Shown here: in pieces, positions 8,134 through 15,476 of the stretch
Layout: each line of letters opens with the position of its first letter
Numbering within the stretch: position 1 is the first letter of the stretch
Source: Chlorobiaceae bacterium
Lineage (GTDB): Bacteria > Bacteroidota > Chlorobiia > Chlorobiales > Chlorobiaceae
Assembly: GCA_013334925.1 (NCBI GenBank)
Contig: JAAXWP010000015.1
Span: forward strand, 1 to 46,619
Direction of reading: 5' to 3'
Length of the DNA: 46,619 nucleotides
Made by a program: the position numbers and the translations under genes
The notes under the pieces: model-generated
What the model saw: only the letters and a program-made list of their open reading frames with translations
Database searches by the model: none
Told to the model about the DNA's origin: nothing

Positions 8134-8295
8134 TCATCCTGCATTTAAGACTCCTGCGAGTTCGTCGGCGGTAACGGCACCGATCACCACGATTTTTTTT
8201 GTATCCTCTTTTTGCCAGCATACAGGTTTCCGTCGAAAGAGTCGCGGAACACTGGATGCCGGATGGCCGGAGTCGTTTGACCGGCCGTAATGCAT
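8134..8295 (-). CDS. Possible small gene or gene remnant (53 codons), unknown
   Basis: A minus-strand frame runs from ATG at 8295 to TGA at 8134-8136. Its second half (KKIVVIGAVTADELAGVLNA) reads like a real beta-alpha segment with the GC-rich third positions of neighbouring genes. The first half is Arg/Ser/Pro-rich and less protein-like. Eight T bases at 8193-8200 on the plus strand lie within it and could mark a frameshift. No Shine-Dalgarno and no recognised family. It may be a small protein, a decayed gene or chance. Confidence 0.2.
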   Translation of the reverse strand: MHYGRSNDSGHPASSVPRLFRRKPVCWQKEDTKKIVVIGAVTADELAGVLNAG

Positions 8296-8337
8296 GGATT
8301 CGTGTTCAGGACTTCTCAGTTTTTATTCATCAACGAC

Positions 8338-8883
8338 ATGCCAGTCAGGATTCTTTTCGTCTGCTATGAGAACATCTGCCGGTCGCCAATGGCCGAAGGT
8401 GTATTCCGGCATCTGTCAGACATGCACGGTGTCGCAGGTCATTTCGAGGTGATGTCAGCCGGGACGGTCTGCTATCAGTCAGGCTCATATCCCGATCCGA
8501 GAGCGATCAGGGCTGCCGCTCGTTATGGATTCGATATTTCGGAGAACAGGGCACAGTGCATTCATGATCTCGATTTATCCGGTTTCGACCGGGTATTCGT
8601 CATGGACTGCGAGAACTACCATGATGTCCTTGAAACGCTCGGAGTTGAGGGTACGCCGGTACATATGATGACCGATTTTGCCGATGCTGTTGCCGGTATC
8701 GAAATCGAGGATCCCTATTATGGCCCGGAAGAGGGGTTTGACAGTACGCTCTCGATGCTTGCCCACTGTGTCGATGGCATCCTGCGACATATGCGGGAGA
8801 TGCATGGTATCGTGCCTGAAGATGCCGGTGCGGTGATTTCATCTGAAACCGTTCAAGCTGCCGGGAATGATTCGGGACGATAG
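8338..8883 (+). CDS. Low-molecular-weight protein-tyrosine phosphatase
   Basis: The family dephosphorylates phosphotyrosine (or phosphoarginine in some members). Starting at ATG 8338 (MPVRILFVCYENICRSPMAEG) gives 181 residues; a frame from 8290 would add 16 residues ahead of the first beta strand. The P-loop C-x5-R-S is complete with Cys9 and Arg15, and the general acid Asp125 lies in the DPYYG motif. The usual Gly after the Cys-x position is Glu here (CYENICRS). The C-terminus is about 25 residues longer than the common 150-160. Its last 17 bp overlap the next gene, a lipid kinase, implying translational coupling. Confidence 0.9.
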   Translation: MPVRILFVCYENICRSPMAEGVFRHLSDMHGVAGHFEVMSAGTVCYQSGSYPDPRAIRAAARYGFDISENRAQCIHDLDLSGFDRVFVMDCENYHDVLETLGVEGTPVHMMTDFADAVAGIEIEDPYYGPEEGFDSTLSMLAHCVDGILRHMREMHGIVPEDAGAVISSETVQAAGNDSGR

Positions 8884-9781
8884 TTACACCTTCATTTTCA
8901 ATCCGGCCGCCGACAAGGGCCGTGCCGCCGGCAAGGCGGGTATGCTCCGCCGTTCGCTCGAGTCGTTCGGTCAGGCCTCGCTCGAGGTCACCCGTTTTGC
9001 CGGTCATGCCGGAGAACTTGCCCGCAATGCTGCATTGACCAGTTCGACGCTCATCGCCTGTGGCGGTGATGGCACCCTCAACGAAGTGATCAACGCTGTT
9101 GTCGGTGCGCCGGTCAGGGTCGGTATTTTCCCGGCAGGATCGGCAAACGACTTTCTGAAGACGTTGCGTCCATCCAAAAGAAGCCTCGAAGAGATTCTCC
9201 GGCGGCTGGCTGGTTCCGGAAGCCGGCTGATCGACCTTGGACATGTTGATTTCGGGCAGGGCAACTCCCGCTATTTCGTGAATTCGATAGGCATTGGCCT
9301 GACGGGGCGAATCGCGCGTGAAGTCAAGGCGGTTCCCTGGTTCAGGGGGGAGCTGTCGTACGCGTATGCCCTCATCAGCGTGCTTTTAGGTTATGCACCG
9401 GTAAAAATGCATATTGAAATCGAAACTCCGGGAGGCACTGTAGAGCTGCAGGAACCGGTGTTCGCCTTTTCCGTTTCCAACGGTGCTGTCGAAGGCGGGA
9501 AGTTCAGGATCGCTCCTTCCGCAGATCCGGGCGACGGACTCCTCGATGTATGCATTCTCAAGGCGATACCGAAGTGGCGATTTCCCGGATACGTACTGAA
9601 GTACATCAGGGGAACGCAGATCGACGATCCGAAAGTCCTGTATTGCAAGGCGTCATCCATCAGGGTGTTCATGCCTGAGTCCGATGCGATGCATATGGAT
9701 GGCGAAGTCTTCGAGCGGGTTGGTGGTTCACTGAAGATCGCTGCCGTACCTCGCGTCGTTGAAATGCTGTGCGATCCCTGA
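8867..9781 (+). CDS. Diacylglycerol kinase family lipid kinase (DagK/YegS type)
   Basis: The protein of 304 residues matches the DAGK/YegS/BmrU family, which phosphorylates diacylglycerol or related lipids with ATP at the cytoplasmic face of the membrane. Motifs visible are FIFNPAADKGRA at the N-terminus (nucleotide-loop region), the GGDGT signature at 66-70 in IACGGDGTLNE, the FPAGSANDFLK block, and the C-terminal domain with SVSNGAVEGGKF and DPGDGLLDVCI. All family hallmarks are intact. It overlaps the upstream phosphatase by 17 bp and precedes the GlmU-like gene by 28 bp. The exact lipid is unknown. Confidence 0.92.
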   Translation: MIRDDSYTFIFNPAADKGRAAGKAGMLRRSLESFGQASLEVTRFAGHAGELARNAALTSSTLIACGGDGTLNEVINAVVGAPVRVGIFPAGSANDFLKTLRPSKRSLEEILRRLAGSGSRLIDLGHVDFGQGNSRYFVNSIGIGLTGRIAREVKAVPWFRGELSYAYALISVLLGYAPVKMHIEIETPGGTVELQEPVFAFSVSNGAVEGGKFRIAPSADPGDGLLDVCILKAIPKWRFPGYVLKYIRGTQIDDPKVLYCKASSIRVFMPESDAMHMDGEVFERVGGSLKIAAVPRVVEMLCDP

Positions 9782-9809
9782 GTTGTGCGCCAATCATTCG
9801 TCGGGTTTT

Positions 9810-11051
9810 ATGCAGGTAATCATATTCGAAGATGAAAAGGTCTCCCGTTTTCTGCCTCTTGCCGGCCTCAAACCGGTCTATGGGCTCATTTCGGGATGCA
9901 TGTCTCTCCGGGAGCGCTTTGAAACAGCAGCCGGCGACCGTGACCGGCTGAGCTGGCACATGCGAGGCCATATTGCGGCCTGGTTCAGGGAGACCACACC
10001 CGATTCCGCGGTCAACGAGATCATCGAGGATGATCTGCTGCTGATCAACGGGCGTCTGGTCTGTGATGAACGGGTCATGAAGCTGATGGCTGGTGTCGAC
10101 CTGTTTCCGGGTTCCGGTATCGTACAGGATGGCAGCCTGGTCGCCTGCCGGTTGCATGTCGCAGATCTTCTTCCCGCCGGCGGCGATCTTCCCGATCTGA
10201 TCGATGGAGTCTCTCTTGCCGGTTCACTCTCCTGTGAAGAGGTCTCTGGTTATACCCTCTTTGAAAACATCTGGGATCCGGTCGCCATGCATCCCGAACT
10301 GCTGCAGCGAGACAAGTCGATGCTTCCACTCGGGTATATCGAGGGGGAGGTGCATCCGTCAGCGGTTCTGGTGAATCCTGCGGCCATCTCCATCGCCAAA
10401 GGAGCCACGGTCATGGCCGGTGTGGTGCTCGATGCGTCGGAAGGATATATCCATATCGGTGAGGGCGCGGTCGTCGAACCACAGGCCGTGCTCATGCAGA
10501 ATGTGGTACTTGCACCGGGGGCGAGAGCCAAAATCGGGGCCAAGATCTACAGCAATGTCTATATAGGCCGATCGTCCAAAGCTGGAGGCGAGATCGAAGA
10601 TTCGATCATGGAGCCATATTCCAACAAGCAGCACGACGGGTTTCTCGGTCATTCCTATATTTCGTCCTGGTGCAATCTCGGAGCGGCAACCAACAACTCG
10701 GATCTGAAGAACAACTACAGCAAGGTGAGTCTTGTGGTCGGCGGGCAGCAGTTGCAGACCGGCCTGCAGTTTCTCGGTCTGCTCATGGGCGAGCATTCCA
10801 AATGCGCTATCGGCACGCTGTTCAATACCGGAACGGTCGTTGGTACGTCGGCGAACGTCTTCGGCAGCGGTATGCCTCCGAAGTATGTGCCTTCGTTCTC
10901 CTGGGGCAATGGACAGCCCGCTTTCGAGGCGTGCAGGATCGAAAATGCCATGGAGACGGCCAGGCGGGTCATGGCTCGTCGCCGCATCGTCATGAGCGAG
11001 GCTTATGAGGAGATGTTCCGGACAGCGTGCCGTCTCGAGCCGATGCCGTAA
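9810..11051 (+). CDS. GlmU-like putative sugar nucleotidyltransferase with left-handed beta-helix
   Basis: ATG 9810 (MQVIIFEDEKVSRFLPLAGLKPV) yields 413 residues. The N-terminus resembles the GlmU-related family of Bacteroidota/Chlorobiota that begins with ILFDDE...LLPLT.TRP. The C-terminal half (about 180-400) shows hexapeptide-type repeats (HPSAVLVNPAAISIAKGATVMAGVVLD; GARAKIGAKIYSNVYIG) of a left-handed beta-helix acyl/nucleotidyl-transferase fold. The usual GlmU G-x-G-T-R-M loop is not seen, so catalytic activity as a nucleotidyltransferase is uncertain. It is probably involved in cell-envelope sugar metabolism (inference). It sits 28 bp behind the lipid kinase and 35 bp ahead of trpG. 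Confidence 0.75.
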   Translation: MQVIIFEDEKVSRFLPLAGLKPVYGLISGCMSLRERFETAAGDRDRLSWHMRGHIAAWFRETTPDSAVNEIIEDDLLLINGRLVCDERVMKLMAGVDLFPGSGIVQDGSLVACRLHVADLLPAGGDLPDLIDGVSLAGSLSCEEVSGYTLFENIWDPVAMHPELLQRDKSMLPLGYIEGEVHPSAVLVNPAAISIAKGATVMAGVVLDASEGYIHIGEGAVVEPQAVLMQNVVLAPGARAKIGAKIYSNVYIGRSSKAGGEIEDSIMEPYSNKQHDGFLGHSYISSWCNLGAATNNSDLKNNYSKVSLVVGGQQLQTGLQFLGLLMGEHSKCAIGTLFNTGTVVGTSANVFGSGMPPKYVPSFSWGNGQPAFEACRIENAMETARRVMARRRIVMSEAYEEMFRTACRLEPMP

Positions 11052-11086
11052 ACAACTTGGTAAACATTATTCAGTAAGGTATTCGC

Positions 11087-11650
11087 ATGATTCTTGTCGT
11101 TGACAATTACGATTCGTTCACCTATAACCTGGTCCAGTATATCGGAGAGCTCGGCGCCGAAACGGTGGTCTACCGCAATGACGAACTGACCGTCGATGAA
11201 GTGCTCGCGCTCGCTCCGGAAAAGATCGTGATCTCTCCCGGGCCAGGTACCCCGGCGGATGCCGGCATTTCTGTACCGCTCATCAAGGCTGTGAGCGGTA
11301 AAATTCCGCTTTTTGGCGTCTGTCTGGGTCATCAGGCTATCGGCGAGGCGCTGGGTGGCCGGGTCATCCGGGCAGACAAAATCATGCATGGCAAGATTTC
11401 GCTCGTCTACCATGACAATCAGGGGGTTTTCCATGGCCTCGAAAACCCGTTTCCGGCCACCCGTTACCACTCCCTGGTCGTGGAGCGAGAAACCCTTCCT
11501 GAAGCGCTTCAGGTCAGGGCATGGACCGAAGATGGTGTCATCATGGGTATGGATGCTCCCGAGCTTCTTCTTTATGGCGTTCAGTTCCATCCGGAATCGA
11601 TCATGACTTCGGAGGGACACAAGCTCATCAGGAATTTTCTCGAACTCTGA
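11087..11650 (+). CDS. trpG: Anthranilate/aminodeoxychorismate synthase glutamine amidotransferase subunit
   Basis: This 187-residue class I amidotransferase supplies ammonia from glutamine to chorismate-using synthases. The triad is complete: Cys79 in [13 protein letters not shown], His168 and Glu170 in VQFHPESI. The N-terminus ([18 protein letters not shown]) and the oxyanion region SPGPGTP are textbook for TrpG/PabA. TrpG and PabA are hard to tell apart by sequence; no trpE or pabB is next to it, so one subunit may serve both tryptophan and folate pathways. TAAGG 8 bp upstream of the ATG is a weak Shine-Dalgarno. Confidence 0.93.
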   Translation: MILVVDNYDSFTYNLVQYIGELGAETVVYRNDELTVDEVLALAPEKIVISPGPGTPADAGISVPLIKAVSGKIPLFGVCLGHQAIGEALGGRVIRADKIMHGKISLVYHDNQGVFHGLENPFPATRYHSLVVERETLPEALQVRAWTEDGVIMGMDAPELLLYGVQFHPESIMTSEGHKLIRNFLEL

Positions 11651-11656
11651 CCTGTC

Positions 11657-12406
11657 ATGACAGGCATTGAAAACACCCCTCCGGGACAGGAGGGAGCCCA
11701 TGCGGAGAAGCCCTCCGGGCTTCCGTCGCAACAGTTTCCGGGGATGCCTGGCAGCGAATTCATGGCGGACGGATGGCGTGTTTTCAAGATCATGGCCGAA
11801 TTCGTCAACGGGTTCGAGACCATGTCTTCGATCGGGCCTGCCGTCTCGGTGTTCGGTTCGACCAGGGTCAGGGAGTCAGATCCTGAATACCAGCTTGCCG
11901 AAACCATGGGGCGACTGCTGGCCAAAGCCGGTTTCGCTGTCGTGACCGGAGGTGGTCCGGGGGCCATGGAAGCGGCCAACAGGGGTGCTCAGAGCGCGGG
12001 CGGCGTATCTGTCGGGTTCAACATCAAACTGCCCAACCAGCAGGAGCCGAATCCCTATATCGATCCGGACAAGCTGGTTACCTTTCAGTACTTTTTTATC
12101 CGGAAGGTCATGTTCCTGAAGTACTCCCAGGCATTTGTCGTGCTGCCGGGGGGGCTCGGAACGCTCGATGAATTCGCCGAAGCCGTGAACCTCATCCAGA
12201 CGAGGAAAAGTCAGAAGTTTCCGGTCATCATGATGGGCTCTGACTACTGGGGCGAGTTTTATGGATGGATCAGGAAGCGCATGCTTGCCGAAAAAGGGTT
12301 CATCGACGAAACGGATCTTGATTTCATTTTTCTCGAAGACGACCCGGAGAAGGTCGTCACCATCATCAGGGAGTTCTATCCGGGCGGTTACGCGCTGAAT
12401 TTTTAA
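11657..12406 (+). CDS. LOG-family (TIGR00730) Rossmann-fold protein
   Basis: The protein has the two signatures of LOG-type proteins: GGGPGAMEAANRGA near residue 97 and PGGLGTLDEF near 165. Related enzymes cleave cytokinin or purine-nucleoside 5'-monophosphates to free base and ribose 5-phosphate. The 249 residues include about 60 extra N-terminal residues, low in complexity and Pro/Gly-rich to begin with (ENTPPGQEGAHAEKPSG). It starts 6 bp behind trpG and so is likely co-transcribed. Its 3' end overlaps a convergent gene by 41 bp. The substrate here is unknown. Confidence 0.88.
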   Translation: MTGIENTPPGQEGAHAEKPSGLPSQQFPGMPGSEFMADGWRVFKIMAEFVNGFETMSSIGPAVSVFGSTRVRESDPEYQLAETMGRLLAKAGFAVVTGGGPGAMEAANRGAQSAGGVSVGFNIKLPNQQEPNPYIDPDKLVTFQYFFIRKVMFLKYSQAFVVLPGGLGTLDEFAEAVNLIQTRKSQKFPVIMMGSDYWGEFYGWIRKRMLAEKGFIDETDLDFIFLEDDPEKVVTIIREFYPGGYALNF

Positions 12407-12851
12407 GTGACTGTGGCTGTTCTGTTTCCGGTGAAGATGACCATTCGAGCAGTGTTTTCCGTTCATCAGCGGTCAGATACGGGCGATTGAAACCCGGTAT
12501 GGTTGCGTGTTTCGAAAGATCTGCTGAAACGAGCAGACGCTGAAGCTCTTTTTTCCACAACAGTTCACCGCTGCCGGTTGTGTTGCCTGGCTGAGACAGG
12601 TTCATGTTCTGCCGTGCGAGCTGCACCTTGTGAACGACATACCAGGAGAGCGGCGCGATGTAGGCTGTTTTTGGCCATCGGGTGCTGTTGGAGTGGCATT
12701 GATCGCACTGGTTCTCGAGAATGCCCCGAACCTCAGGAGGAACCTGGGCAGGATTTATGGCTGGTGGGTTCACCCGGTCGAGGGGAACGAACTGACAGAG
12801 CATCAGGATGATGACAAGCCAGCCGGCGACGGTACTTCTTCGTGACTCCAT
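12366..12851 (-). CDS. Membrane-anchored haem-binding (c-type) protein
   Basis: The 161-residue protein has an N-terminal hydrophobic segment (WLVIILMLCQFVPL) that acts as a signal anchor or uncleaved export signal, followed by a single C-x-x-C-H haem c attachment site at Cys49-Cys52-His53 (ENQCDQCHSNSTRWP). The CHSN...WP...P.SW pattern matches the Haem_bd domain family. It is likely exported to the periplasm as a low-complexity electron carrier or sensor. The neighbouring ResB/CcsA genes, 0.5 kb away on the other strand, make c-type cytochromes, so it is a plausible client. The C-terminal 13 codons overlap the end of the LOG gene. Confidence 0.8.
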   Translation of the reverse strand: MESRRSTVAGWLVIILMLCQFVPLDRVNPPAINPAQVPPEVRGILENQCDQCHSNSTRWPKTAYIAPLSWYVVHKVQLARQNMNLSQPGNTTGSGELLWKKELQRLLVSADLSKHATIPGFNRPYLTADERKTLLEWSSSPETEQPQSLKNSARNRPDRTP

Positions 12852-12875
12852 GTTATTTTCGTGAGCACCTGTATG

Positions 12876-12903
12876 GTGACATTGTTCCGGAAATTCATAT
12901 AAT
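12876..12903 (+). promoter_or_regulatory. Putative promoter for the HTH-ResB-CcsA genes
   Basis: GTGACA at 12876-12881 and a perfect TATAAT at 12898-12903 are 16 bp apart and point at the HTH gene starting at 13039. The leader would be about 130 bp. It lies in the divergent gap with the haem-binding protein gene. Confidence 0.45.
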
Positions 12904-13038
12904 TAAGTGAATCAGGGCGGAGAGCCCAAAGGATTCGTATTGTCTTGCCGTTATTAACAATTGTTGCCCCTCCCGGTCCCTTCTATTCCGGTTGTCGATG
13001 CAATAAACTTATTACTTTAAACCCCATTAACTCTATCG

Positions 13039-13365
13039 ATGATTTTTCCCTGCGAAAAAGCCGTCTGGTATTATCTCCCGCAAATCCGGGCCGATCTTGC
13101 CAAAGAGCTGGTCAAGACCGGTATGACCCAGTCACGTGCTGCCAAACTCCTGGGGGTGACTCCAGCTGCGGTCTCCCAGTATCTCCACAAGAAAAGGGGT
13201 GGACAGAATATCAAAAGCCGGGATTATCGCCACGAGATAAAAAATGCCGTTGAAAAGATCTGCAGCGGCGCGGCTGAAAGCGAACTGCACAGTATCGTCT
13301 GCCGTTGCTGTTCGATCCTCAAGAAGGACGATGTTGAAGTGAGCGGAGCCTGCACGGACAAGTAA
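13039..13365 (+). CDS. XRE-like HTH regulator with C-terminal cysteine cluster
   Basis: The 108-residue protein has a helix-turn-helix at about residues 28-52 (MTQSRAAKLLGVTPAAVSQYLH), similar to COG2522-type predicted regulators. The C-terminal part carries Cys75, Cys88, Cys90, Cys91 and Cys105 (HSIVCRCCSILKK), with Cys5 near the N-terminus, a pattern that could bind a metal, Fe-S cluster or respond to redox (inference). It starts the HTH-resB-ccsA unit with only 9 bp before resB, so it probably regulates these cytochrome c maturation genes or itself. The ATG at 13039 lacks a Shine-Dalgarno. Confidence 0.75.
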   Translation: MIFPCEKAVWYYLPQIRADLAKELVKTGMTQSRAAKLLGVTPAAVSQYLHKKRGGQNIKSRDYRHEIKNAVEKICSGAAESELHSIVCRCCSILKKDDVEVSGACTDK

Positions 13366-13374
13366 CCCATCATT

Positions 13375-14622
13375 ATGCCAAGCATTACAAAAAGTACAAA
13401 TACCGTCGGGGCTCCTGAGGGCTTCAGGGAAGCTGCGCTGTTCACGGTAGGTTCCATCGTTGCCGGGTTTGCCATCGAGCTGCTGACCGGTGGTTCGGGC
13501 ATTTCAATACCCGGGTGGCCGGCGAACTTTCTCTTTCTTGCCGCTTTTGCCACGGTGATTGCCGTTACCGGGCTTGGCATGAGGAATCATCCTGCTGTTG
13601 CCTGGCTTGGAGGCATTCCGGTAGGACTGAGTCTGATTATCGGCCTTGCCCTGCTCTCTCTCATTGGCGGTGTTTTACCTCAGGATCCCGCTCCTGCAGG
13701 TTCGATTGTCGCCAGGCTACGGCTCAATGGTGTGTTTTCGGGCTGGCCGTTCGCTTTCGTGGCACTGCTGTTCCTTTTCAACCTGGGTCTTTCCCTGATC
13801 TGGAAAGCCATTCCGTTCAGGCCTGCAAATCTGCAGTTTATCCTGTTTCATGGTGGATTCTGGCTCGCGCTCTCCTGTGGTCTGCTCGGCAGTTCCGATC
13901 TGCAGCGTCTGGTGATCCCGCTGTATGAGGGGAAAGAGAGCGACGTCGCCTATGAGATGCCGAGCGAACGACCGATACGCCTGCCCTATGCCATTTATCT
14001 GAAGGATTTCCAGATTGACGAGTACGTGCCTCAGTTTGCGCTGTACGATCCGTCGGCAGACCGGGTGATTGAAGAGAAATCCAGAATGGTGCCTGAGGTT
14101 CGCAAGGGTGCTCTTGCGGTGTGGACTGGTATCGCTTCGGCAACCGTCGTTGACTTCATGCCTGATGCACTTCCCGGCAAGGATGGAAATCCTGTGCTTG
14201 CGGAGGGGCGCAAAGGGGTCCCGTTCGCGCGTATCCGCGTGGAGGTTGCAGGACAACCGCCAGTGGAGCACTGGATCAACGGCGGCGGTCCGGAGATAAA
14301 TCCGCAGTTTTTCCCGGTTGGCAACTACTTCATCGTGATCGCATCGGGACCGCCCAAGGCCTTCCGCTCGCATGTCATGCTTCGCGGCAATGACGGTCAG
14401 CGCAGGATCGAGACACTCGAAGTCAACAAACCGGTTGATTTCATGGGTTGGAAGCTCTATCAGATGGGATATGACGAAAAAGCCGGAAAGTGGTCGACGA
14501 TGAGTCTTGTCGAGGCGGTCAACGACCCGTGGCTGCCGGCGGTGTATCTCGGATTTTTCATGATCATGGGAGGAAACCTGCTCTATTTCTGGAAAGGTGT
14601 TAAAAAAATGGAGGCGGTATGA
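13375..14622 (+). CDS. resB: ResB-like cytochrome c biogenesis protein
   Basis: ResB (Ccs1/CcsB) works with CcsA/ResC in system II cytochrome c maturation: haem export and ligation to apocytochrome outside the cytoplasmic membrane. The 415-residue protein has four N-terminal hydrophobic segments (residues about 20-190), a large soluble periplasmic domain with KDFQIDEY and KPVDFMGWKLYQMGYD, typical of ResB, and one C-terminal helix (YLGFFMIMGGNLLYFW). It starts 9 bp after the HTH gene and its last 4 bp overlap the CcsA start (ATGA), so the pair is translationally coupled. Confidence 0.88.
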   Translation: MPSITKSTNTVGAPEGFREAALFTVGSIVAGFAIELLTGGSGISIPGWPANFLFLAAFATVIAVTGLGMRNHPAVAWLGGIPVGLSLIIGLALLSLIGGVLPQDPAPAGSIVARLRLNGVFSGWPFAFVALLFLFNLGLSLIWKAIPFRPANLQFILFHGGFWLALSCGLLGSSDLQRLVIPLYEGKESDVAYEMPSERPIRLPYAIYLKDFQIDEYVPQFALYDPSADRVIEEKSRMVPEVRKGALAVWTGIASATVVDFMPDALPGKDGNPVLAEGRKGVPFARIRVEVAGQPPVEHWINGGGPEINPQFFPVGNYFIVIASGPPKAFRSHVMLRGNDGQRRIETLEVNKPVDFMGWKLYQMGYDEKAGKWSTMSLVEAVNDPWLPAVYLGFFMIMGGNLLYFWKGVKKMEAV

Positions 14623-15416
14623 CCCTGGTTGATTTTCCGGCAATCGCCATATCGGCTGCCGCCTGCTGGGGTCTTGGCAGTCTGTTGCAGATTCCTGCCC
14701 GTAAATTGAAGCCCGCCTCGATCGCTTCGTGGTTGCTGATGTTCGGAGGTACCGGATTGCTCATCTGGTTTCTTGCTTCATACTGGATCGCTCTGGAGCG
14801 CCCGCCGCTCAGAACGCTTGGCGAGACCCGTCTCTGGTATGCGACCCTGATTCCGATCGTCGGTTTTCTGGTCGAGTATCGCTGGTCGATCCGTTGGCTG
14901 AAATATTACTGTATGGGACTGGCTGCGCTGTTTCTCGGCATCAACCTGATGCATCCGGACGTGTTCCAGAAGGCGCTCATGCCTGCCCTGCAGAGCGTCT
15001 GGTTCATTCCGCACGTCGTGGTCTATCTCGTCGCCTATGTGCTGCTTGCGGCATCATCGGTGGCCGGCTGGCACAACCTGTGGCTCAGGTTCCGTTCGAA
15101 AAGCACTCCGGTTTCCGAATCGATGTCCCATTATCTCGCCCTGCTCGGGTTTGTGCTGCTGACGTTCGGCCTCGTTTTCGGTGCGCTCTGGGCAAAGGAG
15201 GCCTGGGGGCATTACTGGACCTGGGATCCGAAGGAGACCTGGGCGTTCATCTCGTGGCTGGCTTACCTCGGCTACCTGCATCTGGTGGCCCGCAAGACGA
15301 ACGTCACCACCCTGCAGTGGTATCTCGGGCTTGCATTCCTGGTGCTGCTGGTCTGCTGGTTCGGAGTCAACTACCTGCCCTCCGCCCAGAACAGCGTCCA
15401 CACCTACTCAGGTTGA
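14619..15416 (+). CDS. ccsA: Cytochrome c biogenesis protein CcsA/ResC
   Basis: The 265-residue polytopic membrane protein carries the tryptophan-rich haem-handling motif WGHYWTWDPKETWAFISW near residues 190-210, the hallmark of CcsA/ResC. Conserved histidines flank it (HVVVYLVAY near 130, and HTYSG at the C-terminus). It handles haem for system II cytochrome c maturation together with the ResB-like protein encoded just upstream. The ATG overlaps the resB stop. An inverted repeat 5 bp past its stop separates it from the convergent bshC. Confidence 0.93.
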   Translation: MTLVDFPAIAISAAACWGLGSLLQIPARKLKPASIASWLLMFGGTGLLIWFLASYWIALERPPLRTLGETRLWYATLIPIVGFLVEYRWSIRWLKYYCMGLAALFLGINLMHPDVFQKALMPALQSVWFIPHVVVYLVAYVLLAASSVAGWHNLWLRFRSKSTPVSESMSHYLALLGFVLLTFGLVFGALWAKEAWGHYWTWDPKETWAFISWLAYLGYLHLVARKTNVTTLQWYLGLAFLVLLVCWFGVNYLPSAQNSVHTYSG

Positions 15417-15420
15417 ACTA

Positions 15421-15467
15421 CTGGGGTCAGGCCTTTGTGATGCAACTTTTGCAAGGCCTGACCCCAG
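15421..15467. repeat. REP-like inverted repeat between convergent ccsA and bshC
   Basis: Two perfect 15-bp arms, CTGGGGTCAGGCCTT at 15421-15435 and its complement at 15453-15467, enclose a 17-base loop. It begins 5 bp past the ccsA stop and ends 10 bp before the bshC stop. The GGGGTCAGGCCTTG core resembles palindromes found near REP-associated tyrosine transposases in other bacteria (recalled), and the hairpin could also terminate both transcripts. No transposase is nearby. Confidence 0.7.
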
Positions 15468-15476
15468 GGTTGCGTT

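Larger units (their letters stand above)
7866..8337. other. 472-bp AT-rich divergent intergenic region
   Basis: This long gap separates the minus-strand regulator from the plus-strand phosphatase. It is AT-rich around 7930-8060 compared with its neighbours. It holds the repeat pair at 7894-7940, two copies of TATATGGGGT (7987-7996 and 8068-8077, 81 bp apart), an 8-base T run at 8193-8200, and a possible 53-codon minus-strand reading frame at 8134-8295. No convincing sigma-70-like promoter was picked out. Confidence 0.6.
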
